Shown piece by piece: positions 10,356 to 20,976 of a stretch of 64,000 nt of DNA. A program made the position numbers and the translations under genes. Source of the stretch: Massariosphaeria phaeospora (Eukaryota > Ascomycota > Dothideomycetes > Pleosporales); contig JAADJZ010000019.1 in the NCBI GenBank assembly GCA_011032825.1, forward strand, positions 558,001-622,000. Reading direction: 5' to 3'. Position 1 is the first letter of the stretch, and each line of letters opens with the position of its first letter. Below the pieces are notes generated by a model. That model saw nothing but the letters and a program-made list of their open reading frames with translations, did no database searches and was not told where the DNA came from.

Positions 10356-11056
10356 TATCTTGCGACCAGATGTAGAAAGCCCTCCGATGCTGCTGACGCA
10401 GAGTCGTACTCACATGCAGTGAATGCGAGATGGTTCGCTAGCTTGCGTGCACCAAGGGCGTGACGCCTACCCGAGTTTCACTGGAAGGAAACCGGACGGC
10501 CATTTTCACTCGTGATTTGTGTCACATGTGGCGTGTGCTGACAGACTCACCATACACATTCATTCGTTAAACCGGATCTGCGATCTAAGAAAGGGCCCCC
10601 CTCTTACGTCTTTGCCCATGCAGGTGGTATACAAGAATAGGAACATCAAACCGTTGCCCAGGTATGTAAGCAGCAGCAGGTTGGATCGGTGTTGGAGCAG
10701 CGGTAGCGTAGAGGAAGCGAGTGGCAGAAAAACACCGGGTCTCTTAACATGACCAACGATATTGACTGTGAAACGGGGTTTGAGTGGCCATGAAGCGCTG
10801 CAGTTGATGGTGCAGGACCAGTGGGGCGGAGAGGTCGGAGCGGAACAACCCGGGCCGACGCTATCGTAAGACCGGACGAGCGCGAAAAGGTGTGGGGGCG
10901 AAGAAAATGTGGGGGCGGAGAAGGAGGCTTCCACCTCGAGAAACACCTGGCCGTTTACTCCCCCCGCCGCCGTAGCTGTTTACTTGTTCTTTTCAAATCT
11001 TCTGTCTCGTTTTCTCCCGTTTGCGCGATTGCTCGAACTGCTAGTTTGCCTTTGCC
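10356..11056. other. Divergent promoter region, no gene
   Basis: This stretch separates the divergently transcribed coiled-coil gene and the DH-PH-like gene. Only short unrelated reading frames are present; no motif stood out. Confidence 0.55.
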
Positions 11057-13732
11057 ATGGAGGCGGTTGCTGCGGCGTTTGGCATAGTAAGTTTCCTAGA
11101 CCACTTCATCGCACGACACACATGCTCAACCTCACAGGTTGCTTCCATCCCGCAAATCGTCCAGTCTGCTAAAGATCTTTATGACCTCCGAGAAGTATAT
11201 AAAAATGCCTCGGTTCTCATCACCGCCATCTATGCCGAGTCCATGGTTATTGCAGCCTCGCTCTCCCAAGTCCAGCGCTTGCTCCAGCAGGATGCGCTGC
11301 AGAACAATCCACAGCTGCTGGAGACATTCGATCGCGCCTTGACCGGCATCCGTATTGTATATGGCTGCTTGGAGGAGGAGGTGCGCGCACTGCCCCAGAA
11401 TGCACCCAACGGTGAGATGAGGTCCAGGGACAGGGTCAAGTTCGCCGTATGGAAGGACGGCATATTTAGGGACTTGTTACAGCAAATACGCGGCCAACAG
11501 TCAGCTCTGAGCTTTCTCATTCAAGGCCTACAGATGCATGTCCCACACTCGACCATGTGATCGCATGCTGACTCCAGCAGGGAATCGCTGGCCGACATCA
11601 AGCAGCTGGTGCAGGACAATAGCGCAAAATTGGACCAGGTTGCGAAACGTTCCAACACGCTCCGCAAGACCCACCCGAGCATCAGGGTACCACACTCAGT
11701 CTTCGAGGAACAGCCGGACTCAAAGGATTTGTCAGATGTCCAGTCCGTGCTCAACTCAGCTGAGTTCGCTTTTGATAACGAGGTTGTCAACTCTAAAGCC
11801 TACCGGAGGGCGATAGCACTCGCAGCCGCACAAGTGCAGCGAAACGATCCCCAACGCGACCTTATAGAAGGAGACTTGATCGACCTAGAGTCGGTCCGCG
11901 GGGTTGACGATGATCAGGAGCCGCCCATCTCGGAAACACTCGTAGATTTGAAATCCCTCGACATAGAAGATGCTAGCTCGGTAATGCAGAGAGATAGCTC
12001 GTGGCAGTACCAGCCTCAAGACCATGTGAGTGGGGATGTTGACACGCAAACTGAATTTCTAGATTCGCTAGACCGTCATATGCTCCCTTATATGCCACCT
12101 GGACCTGGCATTTCGCTGAAGTCTGGCAATGTTCACACTCCTCCAGACGCCCTCCCTACATCAGGACAAGAGCCTCACAGAAATCTAGTCATGGAAGAAC
12201 CGACGGTTCATGCACCAAAAACACCCATAGATGTTGCGGAAATTGAAGAGGCACAAAGATCATCTCCCAGCATCAATAAGAGGAGAAAAACGCCACCGCC
12301 GCTCCCGCCTCGCCGGGCAAATCGACCCGAGACCAGTGCTAGGCCGCTGATAGCATCGAGCGACATCGGTTATTCGGGCGTTGCAGACGACAACGCATCC
12401 AATTTCTCTGAACCATCTTCGTCCTCAATCATCTCTACTACATCCTCGCATACCTTTATTGAGCCCGAGCGCAATGACTCACCGGGGTACAAAGAACTAT
12501 CAGAGGCGTCCCCGTCACTCTCACACACAAACTCGTACGATTCTTTCATCACCTTTGCCCCTATGTCGCAGGGTCTGACCCGCACTCATCCCACTAAGAG
12601 CGTAGATGTGCTTGGTACATGGATTTCACTCATCGAAGACGAGCAAAGGTTTATTGAACGCATGTCTAAGCTTCGCGAGCTTTTCTTTGATCCTGTAATT
12701 CGTCAATGGCCTGGACTGGAAAAGCATCTAGCTCTTACACCTCTCGGAGAGCAACTCGCTAGCCTGAACCGGCACCATCTTTTGGATCCAATGACGAATG
12801 AGATAACCACAGAAAGTTATGATCCAGCCGTCTTCGAGGTCTGGGCCAATAACACGCACACGGCTTTTGGTGAGTATTGCCGAAGAATCCCTCGTGCTCG
12901 GAGTGCTCTGCGTTTAACCCACAGGACTGATGCCAAATTCTCCTCTTTCATCAGGGGATTGGGCCTCAAAATTCTCTATGCCGGGAAGGGTTGGGAAGAT
13001 ATCATTTGTCTACCCCTCGCACAGCTGGATCTGTACATTAATAAACTCCAAGATCTTGATCACCCAACCGAAGTCAACTCAACCCAATCAAGAAGCCATC
13101 AACAATCAGGCGTAAGCCACGCACTAGAGACAGTCCAGAAGCTTAAATTTTATTGCCATCATCTGGTCTCAGGAGCGGAAAGCAGAGAAGACATTCAGAC
13201 TCTGCAAAGTAGGATCCATGGCGCAGACGTCGGTCTTCTCTCTCAACTCAATCTCACCCACTCCAGCCGTCGCATTCTATTTCAAAGCCGTCTATCAATG
13301 AAGGTTCATGGAACCGGTCTTTGGCACATTGTTCACGCTGTGATTTTAGATAATTTCTTTGTCTGGGCCGAAATCAACCCGCCTGGGTTACGGAAAATGT
13401 GGGACATTAAAAGGTCGACCGAAAACAAAATCTGGCTAGTAGATGCAGTAAGTGATTAAATCATCGCTGACCAATTGTATGAGTTGGGGAGCTAATAGAT
13501 TCAGCCGATTTCACTCTCGTCGCTCGAGGTCGCCACCGACCAAAATCGCCCATACGAGAGGACGACGCTCTTGGACGAGCTCCCCCGCGGCTCTATATTA
13601 TACACTATATTCATAAAAGAACATGGATCCTCGACGAAATCACATATACTTGGAGCGAACTCGCCCCAGGAGCGAAACGTATTGTACAATCAATTGGTCA
13701 GCGTTGTGCATGGTGCTAGCAAACCCAGTTGA
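11057..13732 (+). CDS. STAND-type N-terminal domain protein with DH-PH-like C-terminal half
   Basis: Proposed exons 11057-11086, 11138-11535, 11581-13447 and 13505-13732; 840 residues. The N-terminus (MEAVAAAFGI then VASIPQIVQSAKDLYDLREV) matches the helical domain that opens many fungal STAND/NLR-like and ankyrin proteins, but no NACHT P-loop follows. A disordered middle carries an SH3-ligand-like TPPPLPPRR near residue 380. Residues about 484-666 (EDEQRFIERMSKLRELF and onwards) resemble a divergent RhoGEF (DH) domain, and about 700-835 a PH-like domain. A role in Rho-type signalling is inferred. The second intron needs a GC donor (GCATGT) to keep frame; the first intron (51 bp) has no stop and could be retained. 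The FHA-pseudokinase gene starts 240 bp downstream on the same strand. Confidence 0.75.
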
Positions 13733-13833
13733 AAAGGGGAATCGAACACCCTTTCACAATGCTTGAGCTTCGCGAGGCGCTGTGCGTGCACTTGGAGTTG
13801 GGGAAAGGCGGCGCGCCGCCAGTCACCCTCCCA

Positions 13834-13840
13834 TATATAT
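13834..13840 (+). promoter_or_regulatory. TATA-like element before the FHA-pseudokinase gene
   Basis: A TATATAT run lies 133 bp upstream of the ATG at 13973, inside the 240-bp gap after the previous gene. This supports separate transcription of the two adjacent genes. Position and sequence are the only evidence. Confidence 0.35.
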
Positions 13841-13972
13841 GACCTTCTAATTCTCCCAACACGGACTGCAACACCGGGTACCAGTTTGCATAACAAATAA
13901 CTTCTACCCATCTTTCAATTGTACTTTTCTCTCCACGACCATCGATTTAGACACATCTCGTCAGTCGTCACC

Positions 13973-16900
13973 ATGACCTCCCTTCCAGAAGGATGTCCTC
14001 CAATCCCAAACGTTGTGGAAGTCGACAATCTCGTTGCCATTGTGGCGATACATGATGCAGACGCAGCTAGCGCGAATCAAAACAGTAACTTTCCCCGGAC
14101 GGCATTACCTCTCGCTTGCCACATCTTCTTGTCCCAGATTGAAGGACGCCCACCGTTCATCTTCGGGCGACTCTCAGGTACAGACCACGCTCCGCATAGC
14201 ATCGATGTGTTTCTTCCTGGGTCACGCATTGCAAAGAAGCAGTTCAGCTTGATTCCAGATGACGACACCAATTGCTGGCGGGTGCAGTCACACTCCGAGA
14301 CCCTCATGCAGGTAAACGGAGTGCCACTACAGGACTGGACGTCTCGTACCAAGAAGAAGCAAGACAAGTTCCCGACAACCTTGTTCCTCGATCAGTCGCG
14401 TACGAACCGTGTCCTCGTCTGTGACCTGGATATCTCGATTTGGCTGCCGAAACCAGCGCGAGAGGTAACTCGTCCAGACCTAGCCGTTGCGGTATCAAAT
14501 GCTCATTTGCAGCAGGTTAATACTCGGCGAGAGGATTGGGCTCAGGTTCGTTATATTCTCCGAACCGACGCAGAACAGGTTTCCACTCGGTCATACCGAG
14601 TTCTGGAACGCTTCACGGGGAGTCAAGCTACGGCTAAGCTGTTCGATGAAGGGGAACGCATTCGAGACAAGGAGTTCCTGGCATTTGCCAAGGAGAAGTT
14701 TGACGACTCTATTGTCCGATATGTGCAGTCAACCGCGATCGAAGGTATACCCTCTATCATAACAAGCACACATGAAGGTTTTGCTAGTTTCGCCGCTATA
14801 CATGGAGATATGGTTGGCTTCCACCCCGGTATCCGGTTCGAGATCGCAACCAAGTTGCTCCGCCGGTTGTTCTCTGCCCTCGAATATCTACACTACAACA
14901 ATATCATTCATGGTGATGTGTCTGATGATAGTGTCCTTCTCCGCATGCTCGATAACCGCCTCGATGAAGTTCTGTTGGTTGACTATACCAACACATGGAC
15001 GATTGGTCCCGGCGACGAACTCCCGAAGGAGGCCATGATAGAGGATGGGCGCACGGTCATGGAGCTCGTGGAGACTGCATGTGACATCTGGTCTCTCCGG
15101 AAAGGCCCGCATAAAGATGCTCGTAATGAAGAAGAGATGCGCATGGAAACAGAGACCGCTCATAAAGAGTTTCAAAAGGTCCACCGTGTGGCTAGTAAGC
15201 TTTCTGAGGAAGAGATACAAACGGAAAAGGGCAAGAAGATGCTCAAGCTTGCTAGGAAGAAGCAGGGTCTCCACATACGCCTTCGGGAGGAGCAAGAGCA
15301 CAATACAAACCGTCGGGAGATACGTCCGGTAACGACGGCCAGGTTGAACGACCACCTGATCCGACTTGCTCCTGCTTTCGCAACTCAAGGCGTTGGTGAG
15401 AAGATATACACAGTCTTATCTCTCGGTCACGAATGGCTGGATAAGCTTGCAAACCCGTTGTATAGCAACCAATGGAGGCTGACCCCTCGGGAGGTTTGCG
15501 CAAAGCTGTGGGACTGGGAAGGTCACACCAAGGATCCCTGGCGGACATTGACTGTCACAAAGGGGCAGTCGTTTGGACTCGAAGTCGCTGATCTCGGAGT
15601 TGGTCCGGAGCGTTGCGTTGATGAGGATTCGTTCACCGAATACCTTGTGCGCTGCTACGAGCTCTACCCAGAGTGGCGGGCTACGATTGAGTTAGAGTAC
15701 GATCGCCATATCCGACCCGTTACGAAGATGTGCTCGCACCAGCAGATTGTTGCTCTGCGGGATGCTCTAGTAGCTCAAGGACGTCTTCCCCAGTATATGG
15801 ATGACACCTTACGGCAGCTCGCCCAGCTGGATGCATCACAGTTTCCTAGAACACTAAATACCCGGGAGACGCACCACGTCTGGTATCACGTCCCGTCTCG
15901 GATGTTCAATATCAGCCAGTTGCAGCTGCACGCCGGTGTCGACGTCCTGCAGGCCTGTGTAAATGACGGCTCTGTTCGGTGCGACAACTTTGCTGAGGTG
16001 CGCGGCGAGCCAAAACTCCAGGGGTGCTACGTTCCGCTGGCACTCTTCAAGGACTTTGTACAAGCTCTCCAAATCTCCAACGTGGGTGTCCCGACACTCG
16101 ATGGCGAACCGCTGATGGTCGATCCTGCTGACTTCAGCCGCGAGCCGCACGCTGGTAGGATTGTACTCGCCCGTATTGGCCTCGTGAGCTATGCAACAGT
16201 CATCCGCACAGCAGACCAGTTCTACCATACCGGCAATCCCAATTTGTTCGAGTCGGCCGATCCCTTCTTACCAACATACTTTGGTGATATGAAGGTGCTC
16301 CCTGAGAGGATTGACGGAAGGTTCGAATATCCGCGTCCGTCGCATTGGTCCAAGTTCAAGACCGCAGACGAGATTGAGAAATCGAGGGAGCCTCACGCGA
16401 AAAAGATCATGGTCCCAAAGAGCCGGTTGATTTCGCAATTTGGATCCGGCTTCCCCTCAAAGCAGGCTGTCGTCAATGAGCCGGAGTTTCCCGATGTTTC
16501 AAAGTCCCACCTGCGCCAATGGATCGAGCGGAACGAGCATATGCGCAACGAGACGAATCCGCCACCGCCGAAACGGATACTTGCACCGAAGACCACCAAC
16601 CAGCGGATCAACAAGCTAAAGCGGTACATCGCTCCCAGCATCCCTGTTCTCCTTGCAGATCCTGCCGAGCGCGCGGCCCTACGGGGGCACCAAAAAGCAA
16701 CGTCTTTCGAGAAGAAAAATGCAAACCTTCTCAGCGAACCGCCCCGTATCGTAATCGATGAGAACTACTCATTTATGGAGGTCGGTAGTTCGTTTGGGCA
16801 GAACAACGACCAGGCGGATGTTGAGCAATGGGTCAACGAGCTCTCTGACTCCTCTGATGAAGATCGGGTCAAGGGCTTCATGAACTTCAAAATCCACGAC

Positions 16901-18415
16901 AAGCATCTCTTGAAAACCGGTCAGTTGACTGCGGGTAAAGGCAACAGCACGCCCAATGCTGCACTGCCCGGGAGCTTTGACTCGACATCGACGGTTCCGG
17001 ACGATACGATCCACGGCCTCCTCTTGGGACAAGTGGGTTTCAATCCGGACATGAATGTGTCGCAGGACTCGAAGTCGGACGAGGCACAGGATCCAAAGTC
17101 GAACGTGACACAGAATCCTAAGTCTACCATGGCACGGGACCCGAAGTCGAAGGAGTTGGCATATGGGCCTAATCGCTTGAACCCAGATCCCCGGCCTGGC
17201 ATGTCGCCTTGGGCAGTGCTCAGGCCGCCTAAAAAGCCCGTTGCTGCTTTGGCAAGGAATCCGTTGGTACCGTCACGATCTATAAGTGGAGTGCTACCGA
17301 GCGCTTACACTAATCCTAATTCGGTGCTGTTTGGGATGAAACCTTTGGACTCGACTGAGCCGCCTACAAAGGGTAGTGGTAGTCCAGCTCCTCCGGTGGC
17401 AGGCTCAGGCTCTCAACCGAAAGTTGAAGAGAAGCTGACGCCGTACACGAACCCGAACTCGCTGTTGTTTGGGCTAGGACCGCCTGCCCCACCTGGGAAA
17501 CGTTTCGGCCCGCCTCAGCCTGCAAAGGGTGGTCCATCTTCTCGGATGGCAAACCCTCAACCAAAGGTTGGAGAGAAGCGGTTGGACCCCTTCACGAATC
17601 CGAACTCGGTGCTGTTTGGGCTGAAACCTCTCGACTCGGCGCCTCCATCCGCACAGCCGCAGGTGCAAGGCCTTGTCGGTCCCGTCCCCAATGTTGACCT
17701 CCCGGAGCTTTCACCCACCGAAGACGGTGACGACGACGATGATCGGGCCAGCCAGCGCACGCTCAAGCCTGGCGCGAAAGTTCCCGACCCGTCATCACAG
17801 CCCGCGCAACCGACGGTTGAACCTGTCGCACACCCCAACCCGCCGTTCAATATGAACCTCGGGGAGTTATCGCCGACCGAAGAAGACGAGGACAAAGACC
17901 GCGCGAGCCAACATACGCTCAAACCCGGTGGCTCTAAACCCGTCGACTCGTCGTCGCAACCCGCGCAGTCAGCGACTCAAGACGTCACACGCTCCAGCCC
18001 ACCACCCTTCGGCATGAACCCCTCGGCGCTATCGCCCACCGACATCGCAGACGACGATCCGGCAAGCCTGCGCAAGGCTCTCGGTCTCAACATTCCGGCC
18101 TTATCGCCCACCAAAGTTGCGGAAGACGATAAGGAAGGTGACGACGACCTCCTGCCCACAGAAGTTGCAGACGACTACAACGCGGCCAACCAGCATGAAG
18201 TCCCTGTCGAAGGGTCCACCAACGTGGCCGATAGCCCTCACTCGTCTTTTGCCAGGGCCGGTCCGTCTGTGGCGCCTGATGACAGCGAGCCGATGGAAAA
18301 TGTGCGCCCGTTAGTTGTTCCGGATTCGGAGCCGGAGTCGTGGAGCTTTGTGCGTAAGCTTGGGGATGAGTCGGGTGGGGATTTGCCGCCGTCGGTTTTT
18401 GGGAGGCGGGACTAG
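13973..18415 (+). CDS. FHA domain plus pseudokinase-like protein with C-terminal motif repeats
   Basis: Single-exon gene of 1480 residues. The start is ATG at 13973 in good context (CACCATGA); the frame is open slightly further upstream without an ATG. An FHA-like domain is seen at about 60-155 (FIFGRLS, then SRIAKKQF, then QVNG), with the usual His of the phosphothreonine loop not conserved. A kinase-like domain follows: HGDVSDDS at 313-320 replaces HRDxKxxN, and VDYTN near 337 replaces DFG. The catalytic and metal Asp remain but the Lys and Asn of the loop are lost, so it is probably a pseudokinase. The last 450 residues are disordered and carry three copies of a Y/FTNPNSVLFG motif and four LSPT motifs. 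A phospho-dependent scaffold role is inferred. The domain order resembles FHA-containing checkpoint kinases, but orthology to Rad53/Dun1 is not claimed. Confidence 0.78.
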   Translation: MTSLPEGCPPIPNVVEVDNLVAIVAIHDADAASANQNSNFPRTALPLACHIFLSQIEGRPPFIFGRLSGTDHAPHSIDVFLPGSRIAKKQFSLIPDDDTNCWRVQSHSETLMQVNGVPLQDWTSRTKKKQDKFPTTLFLDQSRTNRVLVCDLDISIWLPKPAREVTRPDLAVAVSNAHLQQVNTRREDWAQVRYILRTDAEQVSTRSYRVLERFTGSQATAKLFDEGERIRDKEFLAFAKEKFDDSIVRYVQSTAIEGIPSIITSTHEGFASFAAIHGDMVGFHPGIRFEIATKLLRRLFSALEYLHYNNIIHGDVSDDSVLLRMLDNRLDEVLLVDYTNTWTIGPGDELPKEAMIEDGRTVMELVETACDIWSLRKGPHKDARNEEEMRMETETAHKEFQKVHRVASKLSEEEIQTEKGKKMLKLARKKQGLHIRLREEQEHNTNRREIRPVTTARLNDHLIRLAPAFATQGVGEKIYTVLSLGHEWLDKLANPLYSNQWRLTPREVCAKLWDWEGHTKDPWRTLTVTKGQSFGLEVADLGVGPERCVDEDSFTEYLVRCYELYPEWRATIELEYDRHIRPVTKMCSHQQIVALRDALVAQGRLPQYMDDTLRQLAQLDASQFPRTLNTRETHHVWYHVPSRMFNISQLQLHAGVDVLQACVNDGSVRCDNFAEVRGEPKLQGCYVPLALFKDFVQALQISNVGVPTLDGEPLMVDPADFSREPHAGRIVLARIGLVSYATVIRTADQFYHTGNPNLFESADPFLPTYFGDMKVLPERIDGRFEYPRPSHWSKFKTADEIEKSREPHAKKIMVPKSRLISQFGSGFPSKQAVVNEPEFPDVSKSHLRQWIERNEHMRNETNPPPPKRILAPKTTNQRINKLKRYIAPSIPVLLADPAERAALRGHQKATSFEKKNANLLSEPPRIVIDENYSFMEVGSSFGQNNDQADVEQWVNELSDSSDEDRVKGFMNFKIHDKHLLKTGQLTAGKGNSTPNAALPGSFDSTSTVPDDTIHGLLLGQVGFNPDMNVSQDSKSDEAQDPKSNVTQNPKSTMARDPKSKELAYGPNRLNPDPRPGMSPWAVLRPPKKPVAALARNPLVPSRSISGVLPSAYTNPNSVLFGMKPLDSTEPPTKGSGSPAPPVAGSGSQPKVEEKLTPYTNPNSLLFGLGPPAPPGKRFGPPQPAKGGPSSRMANPQPKVGEKRLDPFTNPNSVLFGLKPLDSAPPSAQPQVQGLVGPVPNVDLPELSPTEDGDDDDDRASQRTLKPGAKVPDPSSQPAQPTVEPVAHPNPPFNMNLGELSPTEEDEDKDRASQHTLKPGGSKPVDSSSQPAQSATQDVTRSSPPPFGMNPSALSPTDIADDDPASLRKALGLNIPALSPTKVAEDDKEGDDDLLPTEVADDYNAANQHEVPVEGSTNVADSPHSSFARAGPSVAPDDSEPMENVRPLVVPDSEPESWSFVRKLGDESGGDLPPSVFGRRD
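17306..18120 (+). repeat. Coding repeats: NPNSVLFG and LSPT motifs
   Basis: Within the FHA-pseudokinase gene, Y/FTNPNS(V/L)LFG is encoded at about 17306, 17444 and 17591, with spacings of 138 and 147 nt. LSPT(E/D/K) is encoded near 17706, 17866, 18026 and 18098, the first two each followed by an acidic run and a RASQ(R/H)TLKPG block. A degenerate DPKS series precedes them near 17068-17150. Tandem duplication of the coding sequence is the likely origin. Confidence 0.8.
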
Positions 18416-19216
18416 GATGCTAGACGTGGCATGTTGAGTTTCCATAGTTGTGTTCGTGTTGTAGGATGATGAGTGTAAGAAAATAGATACTATAGATAAA
18501 TCAAGTGTTTCAAATGTCCAGTTCAGTTTGTGTATCAAGTTCCGTGACCTCTATCCCAAGTATACTCCACCCCTAAAAACAAACCCCATCCAAAACAACG
18601 CCTTCCGCCACTCAAGCTCAAACCAGAGGCCTAACAAAACCTAGTCAGAGAGCTCTACGAATAGGGAGGCCCCTGTCCCTATGCTCCCCACAAAAAAAAG
18701 TCCAAAAAATTCCCAAAAAATTATGGCCTGTAGCGGCTTCGTACCTAAGGCATTTCCTGAGTCGTGATGTCGTCATCGGCCCTCGTTAGGGTTGTCGGTG
18801 GCAGGATTCATGTTGAGTGTTTCAAAAGATTAAATATATATAGTAGGGCAAGAACGTAAAGGTCTAAGCGCGCGTGTGATTTTAATTGAGCTGAGCTGTG
18901 GACTAGCGTTAGGCATGTGTGGGTGACGTAGGTGCGAGCCATGCGCGAGTGAGTGACGTTTTTGAATATGAGAGCAATGATGTCACTTTTAAGTTGAGAA
19001 GCTATCTGACAAATGCTGACATCGATATGATACCGTCACGGGCTCATGCTTCCGCAAACCTACATACCTTAACTGGCCGTCAAAATCTAGCTGCGCTCAT
19101 AACGCTTCCTCCGCCTTCGCCGCTCGCACGGCCTTTTCCATTTTGATCCCCCGACGTTGTCATCGCATAATGTTCGTATCTTCTGCAACACAGTCGGACT
19201 CCCGAACGAACGCCGC
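18416..19216. other. 3' intergenic region, no gene
   Basis: This stretch lies between convergent genes. It contains A-rich stretches (about 18690-18722) and TGACGTA/TGACGTT sites at 18924 and 18954. No coding region is supported. Confidence 0.55.
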
Positions 19217-20976
19217 CTACTTCGAGCCCCGCGTCTCCCGTGACAAGCTCCGCACCCGCGCCTTCTCATCCACCACCGCGCCATCATCCTCAAGATCCTT
19301 ACCCAGCGCCCTCGCCGCCATACCCTCTACGCCCACGCAGACATAGCCCTTGAACTTCCGCGCCGGCAGGTTAGCCTCGAACATCTCGTGGATTTCCTCG
19401 AGGGTGCGGTCGCGCGTCTCCGGCAGGAAGAAGAAGGTAAACACGGTCATGATCAAGCACGACACGAACCAGATGTAGCCGTACTGGGCGTTCCAGTTCA
19501 GCGCCGCCGGGTTGATGAAGAAGGGCGCGGTGAAGGTGCCCAGCCACGTGAACATGAAGTTCAGCGCCGACGCGATGCCGAAGACGTAGCCGCGCTGCTG
19601 GTTGTTGGGGTACTCGCCGCCGATCAGCCAGGCGTAGGGGCCCATGGTCGTGTACGCGAACTTGAACAGCGCGACCGAGGCGACGACGGCGCGCGAAGCG
19701 GCTTTGGAGTTCGGCGCAATGGACCACGCGATGGCGGGCATCAGCTGGAATATGCCGCAGCCCATGATGCCGTATAGCATGATGTCGCGGCGGTCGATTT
19801 TGCGCACGTACAGGAAGCTGAAGAGCACGCCGAGGATGCCGCAGCACGTGGTGAGGATCGAGTAGGCGAAGGGGTCCGGCACTTTGGCTTTCTCGAGGTA
19901 GTAAGTTGTGTAGTAGACGACCCACGAGGAACCTGGCGGAGGAGTGTTAGCGCACGAGAATCTCGACTGGGCCAGCGGAAATGAAGGTACTCACCGGTTC
20001 CGGCGTGGAAGCAGATGACGCAAATAGACAGCAGTGTCCGGCGGCGCGACGTGCCCCGCCAGATATCCATAAACACCGACTTGGTGCCCTCCATCTGCTT
20101 CCGGGTCCCCTCGCGGATCTCAATCAATTCCGCTTGAAACTCTTCTTCGGCGATATTCTTGTTCCTCAGTTTGCGCAGCGACTGCTCGGCCTCATCGTCG
20201 CGCTTCTGCACCGTCAGCCAGCGCGGCGTTTCGGGCAGCCAGAATAGAAGGACGAATTGGATCGCGGGTGTGATGAAGAACACGGAGAGAGGGATCTGGT
20301 ACGCGCGCCGGTCTGGTATCTTGTGCGTTGCATAATCGACGGCGGCGCCAACGACGGAGCCGACGGAGAGTTGGGTTTGGTAGACGGCGAAGGCGATGCC
20401 GCGGAGATGAGCCTGGAGATTGTGTAAGTTGGAGGTGGTTAAGCTGGGATGGAGGACATACCGGAGCCACCTCGTGGACGTAAACTTGGGAGAAGGTAAG
20501 GAACCAGCCGACGGATATGCCTGAATGACCGTTAGGAGATGCTGCAGCAAGAGGCGGAATCAGACGCGCTCACCAAGCAGGAACCTTGAGAAATAAAGTA
20601 GTCCCACGCTCGTCGTCGCCATCATAATCGACGTCGCAACGAAGTTGATGAGCGTCGCACACCACAGGCCGACCCTTCTTCCGTACCTCTGACTAAACGG
20701 GCCAACCATGAGCGAAGAGAAGAACGTTCCGATAACCATCAGCGAAGAAATAAGTTGCTGCACCGTGGGGTCGATGTTCCACGATCCGCGCTTCTCATCG
20801 TAGTAGCCGTAGACTTTCAAGAAGCCCGGCATGGACAGGAAGCCGCCGATGAGCGCGTAGTCGAGGCCATACTGGAAGGTCGCCAGCGTCGCAACGAAGC
20901 AAATAATTAGGCATTTGGTGTGGCTGCGAACATCCTGCTTCAGCGGATTTGCAGAGACGGCGGCTCCGCCTGCCAT
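19217..20976 (-). CDS. MFS sugar transporter (hexose/maltose permease type)
   Basis: Four exons: 20976-20574, 20520-20462, 20412-19995 and 19932-19217; the introns (53, 49 and 62 bp) all keep phase, giving 531 residues. The protein has the 12-helix layout of the sugar porter family. Signatures seen are YGRRVG after helix 2-3, VPxxVxELxP-like QVYVHEVAP, PETPRWL before the central loop, and the C-terminal PETRDRTLEEIHEMFE. The QTQLSVGSVVGA block lies in the helix that usually contacts sugar. Substrate cannot be read from the sequence; sugar uptake at the plasma membrane with proton coupling is the family norm. The start MAGGAAVSANPLKQD fits family N-termini. The C-terminal tail is short and charged. 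Upstream is a 1.25-kb gap before the next transporter. Confidence 0.9.

Noticed and set aside
13690..13800. Possible tRNA on the minus strand, from a TTCGATT-type segment near 13736-13752
   Set aside because: The T-stem has a mismatch and no matching acceptor strand or A box is found at the right distance.
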